From positions 61,442,001 to 61,506,000 of the forward strand of contig OX419757.1 in assembly GCA_948567375.1 (NCBI GenBank): a stretch of 64,000 nt of DNA. Direction: 5' to 3'. This document shows positions 11,331 to 22,688 of the stretch, in pieces. Both the position numbers and the translations under genes were made by a program. The notes under the pieces are model-generated. The model was not told the DNA's origin and searched no databases. It saw only the letters and a program-made list of their open reading frames with translations. Each line of letters opens with the position of its first letter. The first letter of the stretch is position 1. The stretch is from Lunularia cruciata. Lineage: Eukaryota > Streptophyta > Marchantiopsida > Lunulariales > Lunulariaceae.

Positions 11331-12031
11331 TGGCATTTGCAGTATCATGTTGTTCAGTGCTCATTATTTTTGAAATAGATAAAGCAAAGTGCTATGAAGT
11401 AGTGCTCTTGATTTAAGCTTGATTCCAAGTATCAACTTTGTGTTTGTGTTTGTGAGTGTTTGGATAATTTTGAAGTGCAAGTTAGTGTGCTTGTTGGATA
11501 TTGGATTCCACAGCCTTGATCTTTACTCTGTGTATTTGATCCTGAGTGAAGTGCAATCGGAGCAATGCCTTGACAGATCTGAGAGGAATTATAGTGTTGG
11601 TAGTATTATGCATTTGTGAGTGCAGTGCAAAGTTGATGTGAAGCAATTTCAAACAAGGAAGTTGTGCCTTTAGTGGAGGGGTGGAACACAATTCTGAGGT
11701 GAAGTCGTTTTGCAATGAAGTGCCATTTTCGGGAGAGCCTGAATCATCACAATCAAGATTGTTTGGAAAGATTTTATGGAGTTGTGATTCCAGAATGATA
11801 ATTTGTGACAAGACTGCAAATCAGTGTTTGTTACTCTCTTCTTACTTCTCTTCTTACTTTCTACCTGAGAGATTAAAGATGCAACCAAGAAGAACTACGT
11901 TGTTACTGTTTGACTTTGTATTTGACCAATTCTGACTTGTATCTCTGCAGGAACAAACTTTACTTACCCAATTACCGCAAAAATGATATTTGTCGGGTTG
12001 TCATAATGGGCCTCACCATGTAGTTAGAACC

Positions 12032-12774
12032 TATAATGTTCCGAGGATAGTAGAGAAACACATAAGAGAAAACACATGTTTCACACTCAAACTTTAGTAC
12101 CCCAAGGAAGCACCTTCTCTTTATAATAGAGCTTAAGAGAATCTCCTCCAAGGATGCTCCACCATAGGATTAGGTACATGGATAGGTGACCTATCAACAA
12201 CCTCCACCCTTTGATTACTTCCTTGGATGGGTGACATGTTGATCATGGTCCCATCTGGTTGGTCAAATAGGCTTTGACCGGAGGGAATCTTTTAGGGAAT
12301 CTCCTATAAGAACCTCAACATCACATGGGTGAGATACCATTGGAAAGCTCTTGGTGAGACAAACTAAGGGGGAGAGAAGATCAGCTTATCTTCTATTGGG
12401 AGAGGAAATTGCATACGTTGAGGCCTAATTCTTTTGTTTAGGCCTCTAAAATTGTCTTTGAAGTTTTCAAGCCTATTTTGGTTTCTACCTTATTAGTAGA
12501 AGTACTCTTTTGGTGATACCTCTACCTAATCTACTTCATCCATTATGTGTACCATCCTTCTAGATGTCACCAACCCAAATTCTACCTTTAGATCATATGT
12601 CTAGCTATTGATTCTAAAGTGTTCAAGCATGTTTTGGTTTCTGGCCTATTAGTAGAAGTACTCTTTTGGTGATACCTCTGTCTAATCTACTTAGTCCATC
12701 AAGTATAAGATCCTCCAAGATGTTACCAAACCAAATTTTATCTCTAGATCATGTGTCTAGCTATTGGTATTACA
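12032..12774 (-). mobile_element. B1 3' LTR
   Basis: The minus-strand start TGTAATACCAATAGC is at 12774 and the far end at 12032. It is homologous to 21955-22561, 32374-32960 and 50437-51046. The internal side carries a purine-rich tract (AAAATGAAGGAGG on the minus strand, about 12788-12776), the likely polypurine tract. Confidence 0.82.
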
Positions 12775-12901
12775 AACCTCCTTCATTTTAAGACATAACG
12801 TCCTCATTGCAAAGATGTTGCTCAAAAGATTTCACTAACATTGGTGTGTGGGTCACATTGGCTGCTGGCTCCCATGTTGCCTTATATAGTGGGTAACCTT
12901 T

Positions 12902-13126
12902 CTATTGTATGAGATATTCCACATGCGGGTGACGAGTCCCATGGATGTATTTTAGGAGAATGTGTTCAACTTCGTATTCCTCCATGTCATCAATGAGGGT
13001 TGGGCAAGGTTGAATGTCTTGTATGGAGGTACAATGGCCTGATTGGAGTGCATATCTGCATAGTAGGGAGACATGGAACAATGGATGGATCTTCATGTGT
13101 AGTGGTAGCTTGAGGTGATAGGCCAT
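12902..13126 (-). pseudogene. B1 integrase C-terminus and chromodomain
   Basis: Minus-strand 74 residues. A HPLFHVSLL block typical of the gypsy integrase C-terminal domain is followed by an EYEVEHILLKYIHG block matching the chromodomain start (VExILxxR). Chromodomains at this place direct chromovirus integration to heterochromatin. B2 has the same block in 33431-33072. The end of the chromodomain (usual W, Y cage residues) is not clear. Confidence 0.8.
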
Positions 13127-13283
13127 AACACAGATTAGACAAAGAATATGAAAAGGCTCAATAAAGCTTGCAAGGGCAAACTAATGTGAGGTTGGTTGTT
13201 GACAGCCAAACCTGATCTCCTACCCAAAAATCCATGTGCCTAAGGTGCCCATTGGCACACTGCTTCTGTTGATTTTTGGCAAT

Positions 13284-14316
13284 CTACAACTTGTTTTTGG
13301 CACTCTCCACGCATTGTTGGATTCTCAAAACAAAAGAGTTGACAACATCAACCTTGGTAGTCACCGGATAGATTCTCATCAAGCTCAAAGGTGTGAAAGG
13401 ATGCTCACCATACATGAGGAAGAATGGTGTGACTTGGGTGGAAGCATTTACTGAATTGTTGTAGGCAAATTCCACCAACGGAAGTAAAGTATCCTACCTC
13501 TCTTGCTCATCTAAGATGAAGGCCCAAAGCATATCTTCAATAGTGCAATTAGCCCACTCTATTTGGCCATCACTATGTGGATGGTAAGCCGTGGATATGG
13601 CCAATTTGGTTTTGAAGAAACCAAAGAGTGTCCTCCAAAACAAACTAGTAAATTGAGTGCTTTTATCGGTGATGAGTACTGGAGACATGCCATGGTAAGA
13701 GAAGACTGCATCTAAGTACAACTGAGCTAGTTGTGGAGCCGTCACATCCTTGGTGGTAGGGCATACATGAATCATTTTGTTGAGTTGGTCAAAAAATACT
13801 ATGATGGAGTCAAACCCTGAGGTGGTCTTGGGCAATTCATAGACTAGATCCATAGTCACCTGTCTCCAACATTGCATAGGAGTAGGGAGGACTTGTAGGA
13901 TTCTTGCAAGAGCTTGATTGGAAGCTTTGTTTTGTTGACAAAGTAAGCAGCTTCAAACATATTCCATCACATCATTGCTCATCTTGGGTCCAAGGTTGTT
14001 GCATCCAAGGTCTTGTCCACTCCAACACAACCTACAAAAGCAGAATCATGACATTATGCTAAGATGGTGGTGCATAATTCTAGGGCATTTGAGATCCTAA
14101 TTTACCATCACAAAAAGTGAGTCCTTGGTTGTTGGTGATGCCTTTGGATGATCAAGCTCCTACAATTTATGGATCTATTTTTGTAGTAGCTAGAATCTTT
14201 GGCTAGAATTTAGGGTTCATCTTCACCTCTACCACATAATTGTTTACCATTGGCATTTTGGTGAATACATCTACAATTTGCTTCTTTCCTTCCACGTAGG
14301 TGATTGTCATGTTGAA
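13284..14316 (-). pseudogene. B1 integrase
   Basis: Catalytic core on the minus strand: DLVYELP with the first Asp (about 13850), ITDKSTQF with the second Asp, and GQIEWANCTIED with the Glu, i.e. the D,D-35-E triad in recognisable form. A WxxxLxxxxxAYNxS block follows in the open piece 13478-13284. The N-terminal zinc-binding part (13880-14300) is decayed. The core is open from 13877 to 13494. Confidence 0.85.
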
Positions 14317-14862
14317 TCATTGTTGCCATTCCACCCACCAAATCTGGCAATGAGATAGATCTTTCTGTGTCTCAAGATAGACTAGAGGTTTATGGTCTAT
14401 CTCCATTACAAATGTCTTCTTGCCAAGACAGTGCTTCCAATTCTTCTGTTGTCCTTGGTTGCAAGGATAATGGCCAACTCTTCTTGCTATGTAGTGTGGT
14501 AATTGCATTCCATCGGTAATAGCTTTTGAGAGAAATATGCAATTGGATGCTACCCATCATGCCACTCTTGTTGTAGGACTGCCTCTATTGCTACACTTGA
14601 TGCATCAATAGCAAATTTGATTGGACATTTTGGGTCATACCATTTCAAGATTGGTGTATGTAGCAAGGCATCTTTCAATTCTTGAAAGACCAACTCTTGT
14701 GAGGTTCCCCATGTCTACTTCTTCCTCTTGCCAAGTAGTGCTGTTAAAGGCCATGCCACCTTGGAGAAGTCCTTGATTAACCGACAATAGAACCTCGTCA
14801 ATGCCAAGAAGCTCTTGAGTTAAGTTTGATTTTTTGGAGTGCTCCATTTTTGAATGACCTCT
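14317..14862 (-). pseudogene. B1 RNase H and RT C-terminal part
   Basis: Minus strand: RT connection region with a sequence like FxELKxALxxAPxL (14700-14640), a LPWKFAIDASxxxxEAVL-type block (about 14615-14570) and RNase H with a TFVMEIDHKPLVYL block (14420-14380). Ends at the ATTGT duplication (14863-14867) where family C is inserted; the sequence resumes at 16786. Confidence 0.8.
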
Positions 14863-14867
14863 ATTGT

Positions 14868-16780
14868 TGTGACAACCTGAAAAATATCACTTTTGCGGTA
14901 ATAAAGTAAGTAAAGTTTGTTCTTGCAGAGATATTGATCAAAAATGTCCAAATACAAAGTCAAATAGTAACATGTAGTTCTTCTTGGTTATGTCTTTAGT
15001 CTCTCAAGTAGCAACTACACCCAGAAGAGAGTAACAAGCTCACAATCTTGACAATTTGTCACAAATACACACACCCATAATCACAACATAGCAAATTCTG
15101 TCCAAACAAATCTTGATTGTGATTATTCAAATTCTCCTAAAGATGGCACTTCATAGCAAAACGACTTTGCCTCAAAATTGTGTTCCTCCCCTCCATTGAA
15201 GGCACAACTTCCTCGATCAAAATTGCTTCACATCAACTCTACGCTGCACTCACAAATGAAAAATACTACACCACAATACCAACACTACAATTCCTCTCAT
15301 ATCTGTCAAGGCATTGCTCTGATTGCACTTCACTTAGGATCAAACATATAGAATGAAGATCAAAGCTGTAAAATCAAACATCCAACAAGCACACTGACTT
15401 GCACTTTGAATTTCTCCACACGCTCACAAACACACACACAAAGTTGACACTCGGAATTAAGCTCAAGCAACGAGCACTAAAAACAACACTTCACTTTATC
15501 TTTTTTTAGAAATATGAATATTGAACAATAGTTCACTGCAAATGCTCCCCTTAAATATTGAAGCAATCAACAATTACTAACATCTATACCATTCTACAAC
15601 AACTCTACAAACATGCAAATCCATATTGACAATGCAACTCTTTATATTTGCCTCTTCAAATCTCAAAATTGTTTCTACTCCGATCCAATGTCAATCCATT
15701 GTCAATCTTGATTATCTTCCTACCACTTCTCCTTCTTTGGGTATATCTGATTCTACTAATTCCTTCACTATTTCTACTATTTCTTCACTAGGAATTACAA
15801 TCAAGGTCATGGATAATCTATCTACTTCTTTATCTCTTGACTCACTCTTCTCTAATGTCTTAGATATCAAATCCAAAGATACTTGCACTCTTACTTATGT
15901 AACTTTGGGTCTAACTACTATCAATTCCTTTGCTAATTCTATTATATCTTCATCAAGAATTGTAATTGAAAGCATGAGTACACTATCTACACCTTCAATT
16001 TGTAACCCACTATCCCTTAATTGCTCATGTAACTGACCCAAAGACACTTATTGTCTGATCTTGCACTTTGGGTTCATTCACTACTACTATTTCTCTTCTA
16101 ATTCTATCTTATCTCCAATCAAAATTGAAATTGAAGTCATGGGTATCCTAAATATCTTCTTTCCATACTCTAACTATTTTAGACGCTTCAAATATCTGAC
16201 CCAAAGACTCCTACATCCAATGTTTGACTACCTTGGATTGAATCACATTTGTCTTGAGGCAAAGTCTTTAGACCCAAAGTCTTGTAAACCCAAAGTCCAA
16301 AGTCCAAGGTCTGAAGTCCAAAGTCTTGTAGACCCAAAGACACTAACCTACTCTATACATCTACTCTTGAAACTTCAAATGCTTGTAACTTTGCTATAGA
16401 CCTCCAAAGTTTGCAATTATGGTGGCAAAAGAAATCCCTACATGAGACGCTTCTAACAAGATATAGAACGCATGATTTGAATCTTTCATCATTGAGATAC
16501 AGCCCTTGCAAGAATCTTGACTTGTAACCTTCATTCCGATGCAAAATACCCTCTTCCGGCGTTTGACCTCCTTCTTCTTCTTCTTCCTCCTCTAATACAA
16601 AGTAAGTTTCTTTGGGTCTGATCCAATCCAAGTCCTTCTTCCTCCAATACAAAGTCGACTTCCTTAGGCTTGATCAAAACATAGGTTTCCACTCATTTCT
16701 TCTCCATTTGGTTTCAATTTGGTTTCAACAAGGCACTTCTTCTTCAAAACTTGACCAAAATGAAAAATGTGGGTACCACA
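14868..16780 (-). mobile_element. Family C element or solo LTR inside B1 RT
   Basis: Minus strand starts TGTGGTACCCACATTTTTCA at 16780 and ends GGTTGTCACA at 14868. ATTGT flanks both sides (14863-14867, 16781-16785), a perfect 5 bp target duplication. The uninterrupted B2 homologue (35090-35125) confirms the empty site. Open frames on the plus strand within it are antisense to the decayed acidic ORF. Confidence 0.87.
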
Positions 16781-17460
16781 ATTGTATATGTTAATACTTG
16801 GATATCCTCTACACTTACTCTATGCTCCAAGTAGTCTACTTCAGACTTGCCAAACTTGCATTCTGAGATTTTGGCATACAAGTGATTTTCTCTTAGAATC
16901 TAGAGGATTCTTGTAGATGTTATTTGTGTTCCGTCATCATCCTACTATATAATAAGTTGTCATCTAGGAAAAAATAATAGACTTAATCAAATATGGCCAA
17001 AATATTTCATTCATTAGATTCATGAAAGTGGTAGATGCATTGGTGAGGCCAAATGGCATCACAAGGTACTCAAAGTGGCCATACTTGGTTTGAAAGGAAG
17101 TTTTATATACATCTTCCTTTGCAATCCGGATTTGATTGAAACCGCTCCGCAAGTCCAGTTTGGTGAAGTATCTTGCTCCATTGAGTTGATCAAACATGTC
17201 ATCCATGCGGAGTAAAGGGTAGTTGTTCTTCACTATTTGTTGATTGAGGCCCCGATAGTCAATGCACATGTGCATTGTACTGTCCTTCTTTTTCACAAAC
17301 AAGACAAGAGCCTTGTATGGTGATACATTGGGTTGGATAAACCTCTTTTGCACTATATCCTCAATTTGAGCCTTACATTCCTCCAACTCCTGAGGTGATA
17401 GATGATATAGGGCCTTACAATGAGGTGTCTTCCTCGGAAGTATCTCAATTTTATGATCTA
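16781..17460 (-). pseudogene. B1 reverse transcriptase
   Basis: Open piece 17386-16964 (140 residues) with [32 protein letters not shown] and MPFGLTNAS blocks, then the catalytic FLDD at 16971-16960 just after a stop. The finger and palm order is typical of gypsy RT. The thumb continues beyond the nested C copy at 14862. Confidence 0.88.
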
Positions 17461-17990
17461 CTCTCTTTTTTGTGGTAATATTGAGGGTAGATCATCTGGG
17501 AAGACATCTTTCAATTTCTCAAGATTTTGGCCATCAAGTTGTGCACTCTAGACTTCTCTTATTAAACCCATGAAACATCTATTTATCTTATAGATAGCTA
17601 TTTTTCTTGTGACATAGAGGGGCAATTTTTGCCTATGTGTTTTTTTGCTAACCCCAATGATCATCCATTGGCAAGTGCTCACTACTTTCTTCCTCCAATC
17701 TACCATAGGGTTGTATTGCTCCATCCAAGCCATGCCTAGGATTACATTATAATGAGCTAATTGTATCCTTGCCACTCAATTGCTTCTTGATATTCTCCTA
17801 TAGAGAGTATTACCTTTCTAGATAATAACTCAATCTTCTTTATTTGCCCATTAGGTAACTCAACTTCTTTGCTCTCATCTTTCTCTAGATCCATCCCCCA
17901 TTTTATTGCAATAAAGAAAGATAAGAAATTCTTTGTTGCTCCAAGATCTATCAATACTCTCCCCTAATTGCCTTCTAGGACCCCATTCAC
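17461..17990 (-). pseudogene. B1 aspartic protease
   Basis: Minus strand: MIDLGATKNFLS near 17954, the retropepsin active-site block (usual (I/V)DSGATH(N/S)F, here Ser to Leu), and ILGMAWMEQYNP near 17740, the conserved second block of plant gypsy proteases. One frameshift separates the two open pieces. Confidence 0.82.
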
Positions 17991-18127
17991 AATAATCAAT
18001 TATGAGTTTGCCTTTCTAGATCTTTGTGCACTCATCTTCTTCCTTCATTCTCTTGTCCACTTCCCTATTGAGCCCATAAACCCGTAAAGTACCCTTTACT
18101 AGCAATCTTTTTTTTCCAAGGTGATTT

Positions 18128-18738
18128 GTGCATCCTCTTCCTCTGAATGTTGCTCTATCTTATTGTAGATTGCCTATATGGAGAACGAGGGCCTCTAGGG
18201 AGACAAGCACAACAATTGATGGAGATGTGCCAAATAAGGCCACAATTATAACAACAACATTGTTCTCCTCAAGTTCCTTCTCCTTGTGGGACTCCCTCTC
18301 TCTATTCCTCTACCTGTCCTTGCTCTCCTTGAAGCGGTTGTGCTCCTCTATCTTGAAACCAGAGGTTGCCCAATTCCATAGGTGTTGGTTTACTCACGTG
18401 TGGCATTTCCGCTTGATAATATTGAAACAAAACTACTCCTTTACCTCCTCTAAGTGCCCTTGCTATACTTTGAGCACAAGCAATGGCTTCAAATACAATG
18501 TGAGGATTTTGTACCATGACTTCTTGGCAAATCTGGTCCTTCAACCCTCGTTTGAAATTATCTAGAGTCTTTGTTGGACTCATGTTGGTTATTGCAACTT
18601 GTAGATCCAAAAATGCTTCCACGTACTCTTGTACGCTATTCTTTTGTTTCAATCTCCATAGTCAGATTTGGGCCATCTGCATGGAATCCACAAACTAGAA
18701 ATTCTTCAAAAGTCCTTGCATTGTTATCCACGTTGTCG
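18128..18738 (-). pseudogene. B1 gag, C-terminal half with zinc knuckle
   Basis: Open piece 18652-18302 shows a retrotransposon-gag pattern: SVQEYVEAFLDLQ, then LxxFKRGLKDQIxxEV, and a basic-to-polar tail. The zinc knuckle CYNCGLIWHISINC (C-x2-C-x4-H-x4-C) is at 18253-18212. Gag is split at 18739 by insertion F and continues at 20960. Confidence 0.82.
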
Positions 18739-20959
18739 TGTTGTGGTTTGCGTAGCTCGTAAAAAGTGACTTATCATAGTTTATCTCCACGTTAGTGGGG
18801 TAGGTTGCATGCTAGATCCGACGGATGAGATGTTGCCATGTGAGCCATTTATGTACGTGTATGTGATTGGCCATGTGGGTTACAATCTTATCATGTTTGA
18901 GGGCTTTGATGAATAAAGATGAGGGTGAGTAGAGAGACGGGTGTGTTTTAGTTTGGAGAGTCTTGAGGAGAGAAGGAAGTTGGGAGAGATTGTAGCAGAG
19001 AGCAAGTGTTAGAGCATCGGAGGAAGCATTCAAGCATGAGATGTCCCATGCTCCCAATTTGCCACTCCCAAATCCTTTTCTCATCAGGCTTCAGATTTTA
19101 CACCATGACGACTTACGAGATTGGTTGGTAGCACGTTTCGGTGTGGTGTTTGTGGAGTCGGTGATTGGAAACCCAGATCCTATCGTCCTTCCGGTGCTTA
19201 CTTATGAGAATGTCTAGGACTTGAAAATTTATGTCTTTCTTTAGTCGGGGAATGCCTAAAATTTTGCTCATAAGCTTCAAGGTGGAGTTGTGGGGTCCAT
19301 TTGTCAAAAAGTAAAAAGAGTAAAAGACAAATGTGCAAGAACTTGGGTCTCAAGGAGGAAGTCGGGAGTTTTTTGACCATTGGGGGAGTTCGGGGAGGGA
19401 ATTCAAGGAATGGAGGACATGGTTGAAAAGAGGAGAAAACAGGCTACAATTTGCAGACAGAAACCAGTCGATCTGAGCTAAGTATGAGGGGGATATGATC
19501 AATTGAGTGAAAGGGGGTTGAATTCATACCCCAAGAGCACAAAGTAGTCAATTGAGGGAGTTTCTTGAGACCTTTTCACTATCTGTCAGTGGAATTGGAG
19601 AGTAGAAAATGTTCTTATAGTACTGAGTGCAATAAATTTCAGTTTTGGGTTGATCTCAAATCAGATCCAATTGTTTGAAGTTGAAGCTTATGGGATGTAA
19701 GGTGTTGGAGAAGAGCTAATGATCAGGTTTGGAGTTTTGGTCACTCCCCAAGTTGCAGTTCGAATTTTCTCATGAACATTTCCAGAGTTGTTGCTGGATA
19801 GATTTATCTTCTCTATATGAAATTTTCATGTGAATTCTTTAAATAGAGAAATCAGGATCTTGTATCAAGTATACCTGGGTCTGTAGAGCTCACAAGTTAG
19901 CCCAGCTCAAGAATTGATCCACATCTGAAGACTGGATTTGGATTAGGCTACAAAAATTTGCAGGAGGTTAGAGAAAAACACAAACAGCTATTGTGGAAAA
20001 TTTGGGTGGTTCTAGATCTGTGGAGAGTGAGATCTGATGCAAAACATCCTGCTGAAAATATTGTCATAAGCTCGATAGAGCAAATTTTCCTTTCATCTTG
20101 ATTGGATATCAAGTCTCATGTCCTGTGACTATGACTGAGAGTTTCAGGTTGCCAGAGTGTTTGTGAGGATCAAGTGTATTTCTGAATCAAAAATTTGGGG
20201 AAATTTTGCCAAGAACCAGGAGCAAACCCTAAAAAGAAGATTTCAAAATTAGGGTGGAGTCAGAAAAAAAAACCCTGGCCAACTTTGAGAGATTTTCAGG
20301 AGAGTTGTAGTGATTTGATTGAAGTGTATTTTATATTATTGGAAAGCTTATCTTACAGGCTTTCCATTGAATTCTAGATCACTCAAATCCAAGCTATGTA
20401 GAAATAGTTACTTGCATATGAGGTGCGCAGACTTTTCCCCATCAAAAAGACATAGAAAATCCCCACATGAAGTAGGAATTTGTTGAGATTTGAAGTACAG
20501 AGGAGAGGAGGCTTGGAGTACAGGTTGGAATGAGCTTGATGACAGAGCATGAAGGCTCTGAAGCTCTTTCCCGACAAAAAGTACAGAGAGTTGTTGCCTT
20601 TTTCTTGTGATTGGATCCTCTATGTACTTGTATGCCTATTTGTACACCCAGTTGGCTTGGATTGATGTGCGGGCGTTGCGCTCAGATTATTTCCTCCTAA
20701 GAGTGCTGTATATTTCTCCTTGGTTATGTTGGAAGTGATGACCAGCAGACCAGGAATGCATGTTGTGATGACAGGTCAGGTTGCCCGGTACTATCCTTCC
20801 CGATAGCAATAATATTAGTCATAAGAAAATAGAGTTCCGGCAATAAGGGTCACATGTGTGTTTTGTTGAGTCATTACGGTTTACCTCTAGCCTCTGATCT
20901 GTAGTCTCCACAGCTAGGCACCCTGTGTGTTCTTAGAGAGCAAAAAGGAAAGTACAACA
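18739..20959. mobile_element. Insertion F: 2.2 kb copia-like LTR or non-autonomous element in B1 gag
   Basis: A foreign block inside gag that begins TGTTGTGGTTTG and ends GTACAACA, the short inverted TGTTG...CAACA ends of many copia LTRs. No clear target duplication was found (TGTCG left, ATGTG right). No other copy is in the window and no coding domain is recognised. It could be a solo LTR or a small non-autonomous element; the ends are inferred. Confidence 0.5.
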
Positions 20960-21861
20960 ATGTGACCTCCCTTCTTTCTGCCAACATTGATTATTCCCAA
21001 GCATCATACCATATGAGGGCTTTTATCGGTCAAATACCCACATGCAAACATGCTTGTGGCATCCTCAATGATCTCCATCAAGAACAATTAGAAGTATTGA
21101 TTCATTCTCAAGATCTAATTCTCTACTACTCCCATAGCATGTTGCTCCTTGTAAGGCTTTTTATTGTAGATCTTCTTCATCCGTAGTAACAATGTGGCTT
21201 CATCATTGGTCAAGTTTGATGTCATAGGCATGGATGCCTCTCCAAGTACTTCAATTGCAGCTATTTGGCTTTGAGACAATTCTCCTTTGTGCATTGTTTG
21301 ATCATTCCTAAGGGTTTGTACTTGATTTTGTAATGCCTCTATAGTCATCTTAATCTCCCAAAACTTTTTAACCATCCCCTGCATTCCTTGCATCAACTCC
21401 TACAACTACGGATCCATGGTTCTTACAAACACTTACTCGCTCCTTCCTACATCAATAGAGAGTTAATATGATCACTCAAGAGGGTGCTGCCATTATGACT
21501 TTGGAAGATATCACTCTTTGATAATATTCCTCACCAAAATTCATGACTATGAAATCCCTAGACATCACTTTTGATCTGACTACATAACTAATTTCTACTT
21601 GAGTGTTGAAGGGAGAGGATTTCAAACATTGAGATCCATCATAAAAAAATGTAGATTGACAAATCCCACTCTCTATCATAAATCACTACGGGTAGAATCA
21701 ATGGGTTTGGTGAGTTCATCACTATGTCCATGAATCTCTGCTCCAAAATTGTAAATGAGATAAACTCTCACTTGTTCTTGTTGGATGTACATGATCTTGA
21801 TGTGAAATGGATTCAAGAATGAAAATTGGGGTGCAGGAAATTTTCCTCTAGGAGCCTCCAT
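20960..21861 (-). pseudogene. B1 gag, N-terminal half
   Basis: Minus strand: start-like MEAPRGKFPAPQFSF at 21861 leads to a hydrophobic gag N-terminus. The stretch 21396-21115 is a polar segment with coiled-coil character (MVKKFWEIKMTIEALQNQ). B2 keeps the same segment at about 37800-37900. Stops near 21675 and 21410 break it. Confidence 0.6.
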
Positions 21862-21954
21862 CCCATCCTTTCTCTAGAACTCTCCTAACCTATCATTTGC
21901 TCCTCAATTTTTCTCCCCAAAATTACTCAATCTTAGTAGCCTATGTTCTTCCAA

Positions 21955-22561
21955 GAGGGGTGATGGGGTGACCTGTCAGTGAGCTCCACCCTTAGATGAC
22001 TTGCTTGGATGGGTGACATGTTGATCTTGGTCCTATCTGGTTGGTCAAACAAGCTTTGATTGGAGAGAATCTTTTAGGGAATCTTCTTGTATGAATCTTA
22101 GAATAATGTGGGTGAGGTACCGTTGGAAAGCTCTTGGTGAGACAAACCAAGAGAGAGGGAATGCCAGCCTTTCCTTTGTTGAGGGGTAGGGGGCATCTGC
22201 ATACTTTTGAGGCCTAATTCATCAATTTAGGCCTCCAATATTGCCTTTAAAGGTTTTTGACCTATTTTGGTTTCTGCACTATTAATAGAAGTGCTCTTTT
22301 GGTGATACCTCTACCTGATATACTTCATACATTATGTGTACCATCCTTCTAGATGTCACCAACCCAAATTCTACATTCAGATCATATGTCTAGCTATTGA
22401 TTCTAAAGTCTTCAAGCATGTTTTGATTTCTGGCCTATTAGTAGAAGTAATCTTTGTGATACCTCTGTCTAATCTACTTAGTCCATCATGTATAAGATCC
22501 TCCCAAATATTACCAAACCCAATTTCATCTCTAGATCATTTGTCTAGCTATTGGAATTATA
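21955..22561 (-). mobile_element. B1 5' LTR, truncated at its inner end
   Basis: Matches the B1 3' LTR from about 12184 to 12774 and ends ATTATA at 22561. About 150 bp of the inner (R-U5) end is missing, so the primer-binding site cannot be placed. The two LTRs differ at many positions, including indels, which suggests an old insertion. Confidence 0.72.
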
Positions 22562-22688
22562 GTACCCCAAACACAAAATCTGTCCATCAACAAGTAGTCT
22601 ATGAGTAACTATCAAAATACTCCTGACTACCAACACTACTACTCCAAAATCCAAGCAATCTAGGTGCAATGTTACAAATGGCGTGACA

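Larger units (their letters stand above)
10088..12005 (+). mobile_element. Family C element or solo LTR (1.9 kb)
   Basis: Starts TGTGGTACCCAC and ends GGGTTGTCATA. ATGGG flanks both sides (10083-10087 and 12006-12010), a perfect 5 bp target duplication inside the A4 LTR. Other copies are at 14868-16780 (minus), 24180-27903 (long form) and 51654-53492. There are no internal long repeats, and TG...CA ends plus 5 bp duplications fit a long solo LTR. A TATTTAA box lies near 11322, about 680 bp before the end. Confidence 0.8.
12032..22561 (-). mobile_element. Element B1: Ty3/gypsy chromodomain element with two nested insertions
   Basis: On the minus strand the order is truncated 5' LTR (22561-21955), gag, zinc knuckle, protease, RT, RNase H, integrase, chromodomain and 3' LTR (12774-12032). 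Flanks GAACC (12027-12031) and GTACC (22562-22566) are a likely 5 bp duplication with one change. RT is split by a C copy (14868-16780) and gag by insertion F (18739-20959). Truncated relatives are B2 (32374) and B3 (50437). Confidence 0.87.
8695..22688 (-). mobile_element. A4: inverted, 3'-truncated A LTR, split by four later insertions
   Basis: The pieces 8695-9005, 9695-10087, 12006-12031 and 22567-22688 line up in order with the A1 LTR (about 6160-7019). The outer end, TGTCACGCCATTTG on the minus strand at 22688, is intact; the inner end is lost at about 8695. The pieces are separated by a D solo LTR, a C copy and element B1, each flanked by short duplicated target sites. At 22689 A4 itself interrupts the RT of A3. 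It has no coding capacity. Confidence 0.75.

Noticed and set aside
15626-16036. 136-residue plus-strand frame
   Set aside because: It lies in the minus-strand C copy and is the reverse of its acidic ORF remnants; low-complexity Ser/Thr/Ile composition.
18739-20959. Insertion F as a DNA transposon with inverted ends
   Set aside because: Only about 5-6 bp of inverted ends (TGTTG/CAACA), which fits an LTR better; no transposase and no clear target duplication.
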